This document shows, piece by piece, positions 7,256 to 13,915 of a stretch of 14,709 nt of DNA. Origin of the DNA: Actinomycetota bacterium (GTDB taxonomy: Bacteria > Actinomycetota > Acidimicrobiia > Spongiisociales > UBA11373). How positions within the stretch are numbered: position 1 is the stretch's first letter; each line of letters starts with the position of its first letter. The stretch is from NCBI GenBank assembly GCA_003486285.1, contig DNGH01000252.1, positions 1 to 14,709 on the forward strand, given 5' to 3'. The notes under the pieces are model-generated. The model searched no databases, was not told the DNA's origin, and worked only from the letters and a program-made list of their open reading frames with translations. A program made the position numbers and the translations under genes.

Positions 7256-8398
7256 ATGCGCCTCAATCCCGTCCTCGCCGCCCTCGGGGAGTACCCGATC
7301 GCCGAGATCCAGAACATCGCCCGCAGGATGCGTGACGCCGGGGAGCGCCTCATCGACTTCTCGCTGGGCGACCCCCGCGAGCCCACCCCCGAGTTCATCC
7401 GGCAGGCGCTGCGCGACGCGGTGCCCGAGGTCTCGCAGTACCCGACGGTGGCCGGCCTCCCCAAGCTGCGCGAGGCGGTGGCCGGATACGTGCGGCGGCG
7501 TTTCGGGGTCGAGGTCGATCCCGCCACCCAGATCGTCCCGGTCTCGGGGGCCAAGGAGGCGATCTTCACCACGCCGCTGGCCTTCATCGATCGCGACCGC
7601 GGCGACGCCGGGTTGTTCGCCACCCCGGGGTATCCCATCCACGAGCGCGGCATCGTGTTCGCCGGGGGTGAGGCCATCGGGGTGCGCCTCACCGGTGACT
7701 TCGTCCTGCGCGCCGGCGATGTCCCTGCCGCGGCCTGGTCGCGCCTGCGCCTGCTGTGGACTTGCTCCCCGCACAATCCGACCGGTGCGATCGCGTCGAT
7801 GCAGGATCTGCGCGATCTGTACTCGGCCTGCCGGGAGCACGACACGATCCTGTGCTCCGACGAGCCCTACATCGACCTCTACGAGGGGGAGCCGCCGCAT
7901 TCCGCCCTCGAAGCGGCCGGTCCGGGCTCCCCGGGCTTGCTCGCCTACTTCTCGTGCTCCAAGCGTTCCGGGATGACCGGCTATCGCACCGGGGCCATCG
8001 TCGGTGACGCCACCGCGATCGCGGCCCTCAAGTCGCTGCGCTCCTCGGTGGGGGTGTCGTCGCCGGAGTTCGTCCAACTCGCCGCCGCCGCCGCCTGGGC
8101 GGACGACGAGCATGTCGCGGTGCGCCGCGAGATCTTCGCCGCCAAGCGGAGGGTGCTGCGCACCAAGCTCGAGGAGGACGGCATTCGGGTGGTCGGCTCC
8201 GCCGCCGGCCTCTACCTCTGGGTCGAGGTCGAGGACGATGTCGTCGCCACCAAGCGCCTGCTCGAACAGGGGGTGGTCGTGTCGCCGGGGCGGGCCTTCG
8301 GTCCCGGCGGCGAAGGGCACATCCGGCTCGCGCTCGTGCCGACGCTCGACGAGTGCTCGGACGCGGCCGAAGTGGTGGCGGCATGTCTGCGGACCTGA
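7256..8398 (+). CDS. dapC: Succinyldiaminopimelate transaminase DapC
   Basis: Fold-type I PLP aminotransferase, 380 residues. It converts N-succinyl-2-amino-6-ketopimelate and glutamate to N-succinyl-LL-diaminopimelate and 2-oxoglutarate, the second step of the succinylase branch. The N-terminus MRLNPVLAALGEYPIAEIQ resembles proteobacterial DapC proteins. Other motifs are IDFSLGDPREPTP, SQYPTVAGLPKLREAVAGY, ATPGYPIHERG, the asparagine motif CSPHNPTGA, SDEPYIDLYEG, the Schiff-base lysine K236 in SCSKRSGMTGYRTG, and the arginine motif GEGHIRLALVPT. ATG 7256 follows a -10-like hexamer by 7 nt and fits the family start. The gene overlaps dapD by 16 nt, and that context supports DapC over a general aspartate aminotransferase. 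The pathway role therefore rests partly on neighbours. Confidence 0.9.
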   Translation: MRLNPVLAALGEYPIAEIQNIARRMRDAGERLIDFSLGDPREPTPEFIRQALRDAVPEVSQYPTVAGLPKLREAVAGYVRRRFGVEVDPATQIVPVSGAKEAIFTTPLAFIDRDRGDAGLFATPGYPIHERGIVFAGGEAIGVRLTGDFVLRAGDVPAAAWSRLRLLWTCSPHNPTGAIASMQDLRDLYSACREHDTILCSDEPYIDLYEGEPPHSALEAAGPGSPGLLAYFSCSKRSGMTGYRTGAIVGDATAIAALKSLRSSVGVSSPEFVQLAAAAAWADDEHVAVRREIFAAKRRVLRTKLEEDGIRVVGSAAGLYLWVEVEDDVVATKRLLEQGVVVSPGRAFGPGGEGHIRLALVPTLDECSDAAEVVAACLRT

Positions 8399-9186
8399 TC
8401 GACGCCGCCTTTGCGGACCTCGCCCGGCTCGAGGAGGCGCGGGGCGCGGTCCTCGACACCATCGCCTCGCTCGACCGCGGTGAGGTGCGCGTCGCCGAGA
8501 AGGTTGGTGGTGAGTGGATCGTCCACGAGTGGGTGAAACGGGCGATCCTGCTCTACTTCCGCATCGCCGGGCTCGAGACCTGGCACGCCGGGCCTCTCGA
8601 GTTCCACGACAAGATCCCCACCAAGCACGATCTCGCGGCCGCCGGGGTGCGGGTGGTGCCGCCGGGAGTGGTGCGCTACGGGGCCTACTGCGAGCCCGGG
8701 GTGGTGGTGATGCCCGGATACGTGAACATCGGGGCCCGCGTCGGCAGCGGCACCCTCGTCGACACCTGGGCCACCGTCGGATCATGCGCCCAGATCGGCC
8801 GTGACGTCCACCTCTCCGGAGGCGTCGGCATCGGTGGTGTGCTCGAACCCCCGTCGGCGCGGCCGGTGATCGTGGAGGACGGCGCCTTTATCGGCAGCCG
8901 CTGCATCCTCGTCGAAGGCGTCGTCGTCGAGGAGGGGGCCGTGCTCGGAGCCAACACCACGATCACCTCGTCGACGCCGATCATCGACGTCACCGGGCCG
9001 GAGCCGGTGGAGCATCGCGGCCGGGTGCCGGCGAACTCGGTGGTGATCCCCGGCACCCGGCCCAAGCAGTTCCCCGCCGGCACCTACGAGTTGCAGTGCG
9101 CTCTGATCGTCGGCAAGCGCACCGCGTCCACCGATCGCAAGACCTCCCTCAACGAGGCGCTGCGGGTGTTCGGAGTTCAGGCGTGA
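8383..9186 (+). CDS. dapD: Tetrahydrodipicolinate N-succinyltransferase DapD (E. coli-like type)
   Basis: Transfers succinyl from succinyl-CoA to tetrahydrodipicolinate, the first step of the succinylase branch. It is 267 residues from ATG 8383, near the E. coli enzyme length and shorter than the roughly 317-residue mycobacterial type. The N-terminal helical part includes RVAEKVGGEWIVHEWVKRAI. The left-handed beta-helix of hexapeptide repeats (about 90-215) includes PGYVNIGARVGSGTLVDTWA, then TVGSCAQIGRDVHLSGGVGI, then GGVLEP, close to the E. coli sequence. The C-terminal part has GRVPANSVVIPGTRP and ALIVGKR. The start lies inside the end of dapC (16-nt overlap) and the stop overlaps the dapE GTG as GTGA, so it is probably co-translated with both neighbours. 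No defect is seen. Confidence 0.95.
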   Translation: MSADLIDAAFADLARLEEARGAVLDTIASLDRGEVRVAEKVGGEWIVHEWVKRAILLYFRIAGLETWHAGPLEFHDKIPTKHDLAAAGVRVVPPGVVRYGAYCEPGVVVMPGYVNIGARVGSGTLVDTWATVGSCAQIGRDVHLSGGVGIGGVLEPPSARPVIVEDGAFIGSRCILVEGVVVEEGAVLGANTTITSSTPIIDVTGPEPVEHRGRVPANSVVIPGTRPKQFPAGTYELQCALIVGKRTASTDRKTSLNEALRVFGVQA

Positions 9187-10214
9187 GCCTGGTCGACGAC
9201 CTCGTCTGGCTGATCGACATCCCCTCGGTCACCGGCGACGAGGCCGCGCTGCGCGACGCCGTGGCCTCCCGGCTCGGCCACCTGCAGCCGCGGGTGGTCG
9301 GCAACTCGGTGGTGGTCGGGACCCGCACCGGGCGTCCGCTCATCGTCCTCTATGGGCATCTCGATACGGTCCCGGTGCAGGGCAACCTCCCGGCGCGGGT
9401 CGAAGGGGGCCGGGTCCACGGGCTCGGCGCCAGCGACATGAAGTCGGGCCTGGCGGTGATGATCGCTCTCCTCGAAGACGCCGGCGTCGCCCGCGGCCCC
9501 TTCGACCTCATGGGGGTCTTCTACGACGCCGAGGAGGGCCCGGCGGCGGGCAACGGTCTCGAGCGCGTGCTCGACGAGTCGCCCGACCTCGGCGCCGCCG
9601 AGTTCTCCATCGTGATGGAACCCACCGACGGGGAGCTGCAGCTGGGATGCCAGGGCGCCATCAACGCCACCGTCGAGTTCCACGGCACCGCCGCACACAG
9701 CGCCCGGCCCTGGCTCGGCGAGAACGCCATCACCCGCGCCGGGGAGTGGCTGTCCGAGATGCACCGCCGCAGCTGGCGCGATGTCGACGTCGCCGGACTC
9801 ACCTTCAAGGAGACCTTTGCCGTCACCACCGCGTCGGGGGGCGTGGCCCGCAACGTGATCCCGGCGACATTCACCTTGAACCTCAACCATCGCTTTCCTC
9901 CGGATCGCAGCATGGAGCAGGCCGAGGCGATGGTTCATGAGGTGTGCCGCGCCGCCGACCGCGTCGAGGTCATCGACCGCGCCCCCGCCGCTCCCATACC
10001 CCACGGCAACCCCCATCTCGATCGACTCGAGGCGCTGGTCGAGGTGGTGGCTGCCAAGACGGCATGGACCGACGTCGCCCGGCTCACCGAACGCGGCCTG
10101 GCCGCGGTGAACTACGGCCCGGGTGAGGTGGCCCTGGCCCATCGCAGCGACGAGAGCGTGCGCGTCGACAGCCTGGAGAGATGCTTCGCGGTGATGCGAA
10201 GGTTTCTCGGGTAG
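9183..10214 (+). CDS. dapE: Succinyl-diaminopimelate desuccinylase DapE (M20 metallopeptidase family)
   Basis: Hydrolyses N-succinyl-LL-diaminopimelate to succinate and LL-diaminopimelate using a two-metal centre. It is 343 residues from GTG 9183, supported by GGAG 7 nt upstream and the GTGA overlap with dapD. Metal and catalytic residues are visible: H59 and D61 in LYGHLDTVP, the bridging aspartate D85 in GASDMKSG, E117 and E118 in FYDAEEGP, E146 in IVMEPTDG, and H320 in ALAHRSDESV. The dimerisation or lid region begins near GCQGAINATVEFHGTAAHSA, and NVIPATFTLNLNHRFPP is the usual strand. The family also holds carboxypeptidases and deacetylases, but the position after dapC and dapD makes DapE the best call. 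It ends 18 nt before the stop of a convergent gene, with a hairpin at the junction. Confidence 0.93.
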   Translation: MSLVDDLVWLIDIPSVTGDEAALRDAVASRLGHLQPRVVGNSVVVGTRTGRPLIVLYGHLDTVPVQGNLPARVEGGRVHGLGASDMKSGLAVMIALLEDAGVARGPFDLMGVFYDAEEGPAAGNGLERVLDESPDLGAAEFSIVMEPTDGELQLGCQGAINATVEFHGTAAHSARPWLGENAITRAGEWLSEMHRRSWRDVDVAGLTFKETFAVTTASGGVARNVIPATFTLNLNHRFPPDRSMEQAEAMVHEVCRAADRVEVIDRAPAAPIPHGNPHLDRLEALVEVVAAKTAWTDVARLTERGLAAVNYGPGEVALAHRSDESVRVDSLERCFAVMRRFLG

Positions 10215-10226
10215 CCCGCGGCCCGA

Positions 10227-10244
10227 CGTCGGCTAGGGCCGACG
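10227..10244. terminator. Hairpin at a convergent gene junction, possible bidirectional terminator
   Basis: A perfect 7-bp stem cgtcggc / gccgacg (10227-10233, 10238-10244) closes a 4-nt loop, tagg, that contains part of the stop codon of the minus-strand gene. It starts 12 nt after the dapE stop. There is no clear T-tract on either side, so intrinsic termination is uncertain; such T-poor hairpins are common in GC-rich actinobacteria. Confidence 0.4.
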
Positions 10245-10544
10245 CCCTTCCGCTTCGGCCACGACCATCTCGACCCACGCCTTGTAGACGGGGACGTTGG
10301 CGGTGAGCCGGATCGCCGTCGGGCAAGTGGTGTGATCGCACTTCACCTGGCCGTCGGCGGCAGCGAAGTCGTACATGCACGTGTCGCACGTCACGTGCAG
10401 CTCCACCGGAAGTCCGGGACAGTCGTAGTGGCTGCAGGGCCGGGCCCCCGGGGATGCCAGCAGCGCCGGAGTGCATCCCGGGCACAACGGGCGGAAGCGT
10501 CGGACGGCCGGTGGAAGCGAGGCGATGTCGACTGGTTCGGTCAT
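10233..10544 (-). CDS. Small protein with two tandem zinc-ribbon-like Cys4 units
   Basis: I do not recognise the family. The protein is 103 residues from ATG 10544 and carries eight cysteines in two units of identical spacing, C-x2-C-x12-C-x4-C: C21, C24, C37, C42 and C53, C56, C69, C74, a shift of exactly 32 residues. In each unit the second pair reads C-x-H-x2-C-P (CSHYDCP, CDHTTCP). This suggests two zinc-binding modules made by internal duplication. The N-terminus (MTEPVDIASLPPAVRRFRPL) and the C-terminus (VYKAWVEMVVAEAEGRRP, probably helical) carry no cysteine. There is no signal peptide or membrane segment, so it is probably cytoplasmic. Unlike the other first genes here it has a clear ribosome binding site. 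It is convergent with dapE and divergent from gatC. Nucleic-acid or protein binding is plausible but unproven. Confidence 0.8.
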   Translation of the reverse strand: MTEPVDIASLPPAVRRFRPLCPGCTPALLASPGARPCSHYDCPGLPVELHVTCDTCMYDFAAADGQVKCDHTTCPTAIRLTANVPVYKAWVEMVVAEAEGRRP

Positions 10545-10551
10545 CGATCGT

Positions 10552-10573
10552 TCCCTTTGTCATCCCCAGAATC
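10552..10573 (-). promoter_or_regulatory. Ribosome binding site and weak -10 for the twin zinc-ribbon gene
   Basis: On the minus strand AAAGGGA (10558-10552) places GGG 8 nt before ATG 10544, a good Shine-Dalgarno site. A weak -10-like GATTCT (10573-10568) lies upstream and would give a leader of about 16 nt. This gene therefore appears to be leadered, in contrast to most first genes nearby. Confidence 0.4.
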
Positions 10574-10699
10574 CGCTCTTCCCCGCGACCGGCGCAGGGC
10601 CGGAAGTCCCGGATCGCCGGCGGCGCGCCGCAGGAATCCCCAGGAGGGAGTCCGGCGGACCGGCTCCTCCCGCCGACGACTGGACACTGGGGACTCTCC

Positions 10700-10705
10700 T
10701 ACCAT
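10700..10705 (+). promoter_or_regulatory. Putative -10 element (TACCAT) for gatC-gatA-gatB
   Basis: TACCAT fits TAnnnT and lies exactly 7 nt before GTG 10713, with no ribosome binding site between. A TGGACA (10681-10686) resembles a -35 box but is only 13 nt upstream, too close for normal spacing. The rest of the 168-nt gap (10545-10712) holds GC-rich partial palindromes and no recognisable RNA. Confidence 0.5.
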
Positions 10706-10712
10706 CCCGCCC

Positions 10713-11000
10713 GTGCCCGTCGACATCGACATCGCCAAGGTGGCCCGCCTCGCCCGGATCGGGCTGACGGCGGACGAACTCGCGTATTACGGCCAGCAGT
10801 TGCAGGGGATCCTGGAGCACGCCGCCCTGGTGCAGGCGCTGCCCACCGCCGGGGTGGCGCCCACGGCTCACCCGCTGCCGATGGTCAACTCGTTCCGTCC
10901 CGACATTGTCGAACCCACGCTCGATCGGGAGGAGGTCCTGGCCCAGGCCCCCGATCGAGAGGGGCCCTACTTCCGCGTCCCCCCCTTCCTGGAGGACTGA
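10713..11000 (+). CDS. gatC: Asp-tRNA(Asn)/Glu-tRNA(Gln) amidotransferase subunit C
   Basis: Small clamp subunit that wraps around GatA and helps hold the GatCAB heterotrimer together; 95 residues, the usual size. GTG 10713 gives VPVDIDIAKVARLARIGLTA, matching the family start (a helix beginning near I-x-x-V-A-x-L-A-R-I), and follows a -10-like hexamer by 7 nt. Later signatures are the helix region QLQGILEHAALVQAL, then the extended segment AHPLPMVNSFRPDIVEPTLD, and the tail GPYFRVPPFLED. Its stop is immediately followed by the gatA GTG. The complex converts mis-charged Asp-tRNA(Asn) and/or Glu-tRNA(Gln) to the correct amide form, suggesting the organism lacks AsnRS, GlnRS or both; neither can be checked in this window. 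Confidence 0.95.
   Translation: MPVDIDIAKVARLARIGLTADELAYYGQQLQGILEHAALVQALPTAGVAPTAHPLPMVNSFRPDIVEPTLDREEVLAQAPDREGPYFRVPPFLED
10991..10995 (+). promoter_or_regulatory. Ribosome binding site (GGAGG) of gatA
   Basis: GGAGG lies 5 nt before GTG 11001, inside the last codons of gatC. It fixes the gatA start directly after the gatC stop. Confidence 0.65.
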
Positions 11001-12476
11001 GTGGATCCAGCAGATCTCACGATTGCGGAGGCAGGAGCGCGGCTGCGCTCGGGCGATCTCACCGCGGTCGATCTGCTGGCGGCGGTGCGCCGCCGCGCCT
11101 CGATGACCGAGGCGATCCTCCACGCCTACCTCACCATCGATCACGACGGAGCGCGAGCCGCGGCAACGGCCGCCGATGTCGCCCTGGCGCAGGGCAGGGA
11201 TCTGGGTTCGCTCCACGGCATCCCGATCGCCCTCAAGGACAACATGGTCACGCGCGGGATCGAGACGACCTGCTCGTCCCGCATCCTCGCCGGCTACCGC
11301 CCGCCCTACGACGCCACGGTGGTGGAGCGGCTCAAGGCCGGGGGTGCGGTGATCGTCGGCAAGACCAACCTGGACGAGTTCGCCATGGGATCGTCGACGG
11401 AGAACTCGGCGTACGGCCCGACCCGCAACCCTTGGGACCCGGACCGGGTTCCCGGGGGGTCCAGTGGGGGATCGGCGGCGGCGGTGGCGGTGGGCTCGGC
11501 CCTGGCAGCCCTCGGCTCCGATACCGGTGGTTCGATCCGCCAACCCGGGTCGCTCACCGGGACCGTGGGGATGAAACCGACCTACGGGTTGGTCAGCCGC
11601 TACGGGCTCATCGCGTTCGCCTCGTCGCTGGATCAGATCGGTCCGATCACCCGCACCGTCGACGACGCCGTCACCGTCTTCGAGGCGATCGCCGGGCACG
11701 ATCCGTCCGACGCCACCTCCTACCGGGGCGGTGTGCCCGAGGTGCGCTCCACCCTGGATGCCGGGGTGAAGGGCCTGCGGATCGGGATCGTCGGGGAATT
11801 GTCCGGGGAGGGCACCGCTCCCGATGTCGCCGCCAACTTCCGCGCCACCGTCGACGCCCTCGCCGGCGCCGGGGCGACGATCAAGGAGTTGTCGCTGCCG
11901 AGCACCGCCTACGCCCTCAGCGCCTACTACCTGATCGCCCCCGCCGAGTGCTCGGCGAACCTGGCCCGCTTCGACGGGGTCCGGTATGGCCCCCGCCTGG
12001 CGGGTCGCAGTGTCGAGGAGTCGATGTCGGCGACGCGCCGTGACGGTTTCGGGCCCGAGGTGACACGGCGCATCCTGCTCGGCACCTACGCGCTCAGCGC
12101 CGGTTACTACGACGCGTTCTACGGGCAGGCGCAGAAGGTTCGCACTCTGGTCATCGAGGACTTCCGCCGCGCCTATTCCGAGGTCGATGTCCTGGTCACT
12201 CCGACCAGTCCCACCACCGCGTTCGCAGTCGGGGAGAAGGCAAACGACCCGCTGGCGATGTACTTGAGCGACATCTGCACCATCCCCTCGAATCTCGCGG
12301 GCGATCCTGCGATCTCCGTGCCGAGCGGACTCGACTCGGACGGGTTGCCGATCGGGTTCCAGGTGCTCGCCCCCGCGCTCGGCGAGGCCGTCATGTTCCG
12401 CGTCGCAAGCGCCGTCGAACAGTCGAGCGGATTCACCGGCCGTCCCGCCCTCGCCACCTCGGCAGGCGCCGCATGA
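11001..12476 (+). CDS. gatA: Asp-tRNA(Asn)/Glu-tRNA(Gln) amidotransferase subunit A
   Basis: Amidase-signature glutaminase that frees ammonia from glutamine and channels it to GatB; 491 residues, full length. The Ser-cisSer-Lys triad is intact: K79 in GIPIALKDNM, S154 in PGGSSGGSAAAVAVG, and nucleophile S178 in GSDTGGSIRQP, numbering that coincides with the Staphylococcus enzyme as I recall it. Further signatures are TNLDEFAMGSSTENSAYGPT, KPTYGLVSRYGLIAFASSLD and a C-terminal GDPAISVPSGLDSDGLPIGF. GTG 11001 follows the gatC stop directly and has GGAGG 5 nt upstream. The stop overlaps the gatB ATG as ATGA, so subunits are probably made in matched amounts. No defect is seen. Confidence 0.97.
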   Translation: MDPADLTIAEAGARLRSGDLTAVDLLAAVRRRASMTEAILHAYLTIDHDGARAAATAADVALAQGRDLGSLHGIPIALKDNMVTRGIETTCSSRILAGYRPPYDATVVERLKAGGAVIVGKTNLDEFAMGSSTENSAYGPTRNPWDPDRVPGGSSGGSAAAVAVGSALAALGSDTGGSIRQPGSLTGTVGMKPTYGLVSRYGLIAFASSLDQIGPITRTVDDAVTVFEAIAGHDPSDATSYRGGVPEVRSTLDAGVKGLRIGIVGELSGEGTAPDVAANFRATVDALAGAGATIKELSLPSTAYALSAYYLIAPAECSANLARFDGVRYGPRLAGRSVEESMSATRRDGFGPEVTRRILLGTYALSAGYYDAFYGQAQKVRTLVIEDFRRAYSEVDVLVTPTSPTTAFAVGEKANDPLAMYLSDICTIPSNLAGDPAISVPSGLDSDGLPIGFQVLAPALGEAVMFRVASAVEQSSGFTGRPALATSAGAA

Positions 12477-13915
12477 CCTGGGAAGCCGTCATCGGGATCG
12501 AGACGCACGTCGAGTTGCGCACCGACTCCAAGATGTTCTGCGGGTGCCCCACCGGCTTTGGGGCGGAGCCGAACACCAACATCTGCCCCGTGTGCCTCGG
12601 CCTCCCCGGGGCACTGCCGGTTCCCAACGAGACCGCGATCCGCTGGACCATCGCCCTCGGACTCGCCCTCGGCAGCACCATCACGCCGCATTCGGTCTTC
12701 CACCGCAAGAACTACTTCTACGCGGACCTGCCGAAGAACTACCAGATCTCACAATTCGACCTGCCGCTGTGTGCGGGAGGTCACCTCGAGATCGATCCGG
12801 GAACCGGGGTTCGCCGCGTCGGAATCACCCGGGTCCATCTCGAGGAGGACACCGGCAAGAGCACCCATCTCGGCGGCGGGGGACGGATCCACGATTCCGA
12901 CGCCACCCTGCTCGACTTCAACCGCTCCGGGATCCCGCTCATGGAGGTGGTCTCCGAGCCCGACATCAGCACCCCGGACGAGGCCCGCGCCTACGCGCAC
13001 GAGTTGCGCGAGGTGGTCCTTGCCATGGGGATCTCCGACGCCCGCCTCGAGGAGGGCTCGATGCGCTTCGACGCCAATGTGTCGCTGCGCCGCATCGGCA
13101 CCAGCGCCCTCGGCACCAAGGTCGAGGTGAAGAACATGAACTCGCTCCGCTCCCTGCAGCGGGCGCTCGCCTACGAGATCGAGCGGCAGACCAGGCTGCT
13201 CGACTCGGGTGCCGCCATCACCCAGGAAACCCGCCACTGGGACGAGGAGGCCGGGATCACCCATCCGGGTCGGTCGAAGGAGGAGTCGAGTGACTACCGC
13301 TACTTCGCCGAACCCGACCTCGTGCCGATCGTCACCACGCAGGAGACCATCGCCACCCTGCGCCGGGACCTGCCGGAACTCCCCGCGGCGCGGCGGGCGC
13401 GGTACGTCGAGTTGGGCCTAGAGGCGGCGGCGGCGCGCACCCTGGTGGCCGGTCCGCTCGGAACCCTGTTCGAGGCAACCCTGGCCGCGGGAGCCGCCCC
13501 GCGCCGCGTCGCCAATTGGCTGACCGGCGAGATCGCGGCGTATCTCAATCGCACCGGTGGCGACGCCGGGTCCCTGGCCATCGACGCCACCGGGCTGGCG
13601 CAACTCGTGGGCATGATCGAGACCGGCAAGCTGTCCAGCACCGCCGCCAAGGAGGTGCTAGAGGGAATGCTCGCCGGCGAGGGGACGCCCGAGCAGGTGG
13701 CGGCCGCACGGGATCTCCTCCAGGTCTCGGACGAGGCCGAGATCGCGGCACTGGTGGCGGCGGTGCTCGCGTCGCATCCCGACGAGGTGGCGCGGGTCGG
13801 CGCCGGCGAGGAGAAGCTCGTCGGCTTCCTGGTCGGCCAGGTGATGCGGGCCGGCCAGGGCAAGGCCGATCCGAAGGTGGTCGACCGCCTGGTGCGCCTG
13901 CAGACCCACACGTGA
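12473..13915 (+). CDS. gatB: Asp-tRNA(Asn)/Glu-tRNA(Gln) amidotransferase subunit B
   Basis: Binds the mischarged aminoacyl-tRNA, activates the side-chain carboxylate with ATP and transfers ammonia to it; 480 residues, full length. The N-terminus is WEAVIGIETHVELRT. A zinc-binding cluster of four cysteines follows: C23, C25, C38 and C41, in FCGCPTGFG and NICPVCLGLPG. Cradle-domain motifs include HRKNYFYADLPKNYQISQFD, RVHLEEDTGKSTH, FNRSGIPLMEVVSEPDI and RFDANVSLRRIG. SSDYRYFAEPDL precedes the helical linker, and the YqeY-like tRNA-binding tail occupies about residues 370-478. The start overlaps gatA by ATGA and the stop overlaps the HAD gene by GTGA. Confidence 0.97.
   Translation: MTWEAVIGIETHVELRTDSKMFCGCPTGFGAEPNTNICPVCLGLPGALPVPNETAIRWTIALGLALGSTITPHSVFHRKNYFYADLPKNYQISQFDLPLCAGGHLEIDPGTGVRRVGITRVHLEEDTGKSTHLGGGGRIHDSDATLLDFNRSGIPLMEVVSEPDISTPDEARAYAHELREVVLAMGISDARLEEGSMRFDANVSLRRIGTSALGTKVEVKNMNSLRSLQRALAYEIERQTRLLDSGAAITQETRHWDEEAGITHPGRSKEESSDYRYFAEPDLVPIVTTQETIATLRRDLPELPAARRARYVELGLEAAAARTLVAGPLGTLFEATLAAGAAPRRVANWLTGEIAAYLNRTGGDAGSLAIDATGLAQLVGMIETGKLSSTAAKEVLEGMLAGEGTPEQVAAARDLLQVSDEAEIAALVAAVLASHPDEVARVGAGEEKLVGFLVGQVMRAGQGKADPKVVDRLVRLQTHT

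Noticed and set aside
10620..10631. Perfect 12-bp palindrome GCGGCGCGCCGC before gatC
   Set aside because: It is pure G and C in a GC-rich gap, so chance is likely; no second copy was noticed that would support an operator.
10681..10686. TGGACA as a -35 box for gatC
   Set aside because: It is only 13 nt from the -10-like TACCAT, too short for a normal sigma-70-type spacer.
11528..11540. GGTTCGATCC, resembling a tRNA T-arm
   Set aside because: It encodes the essential DTGGSIRQP motif of GatA and has no surrounding cloverleaf.
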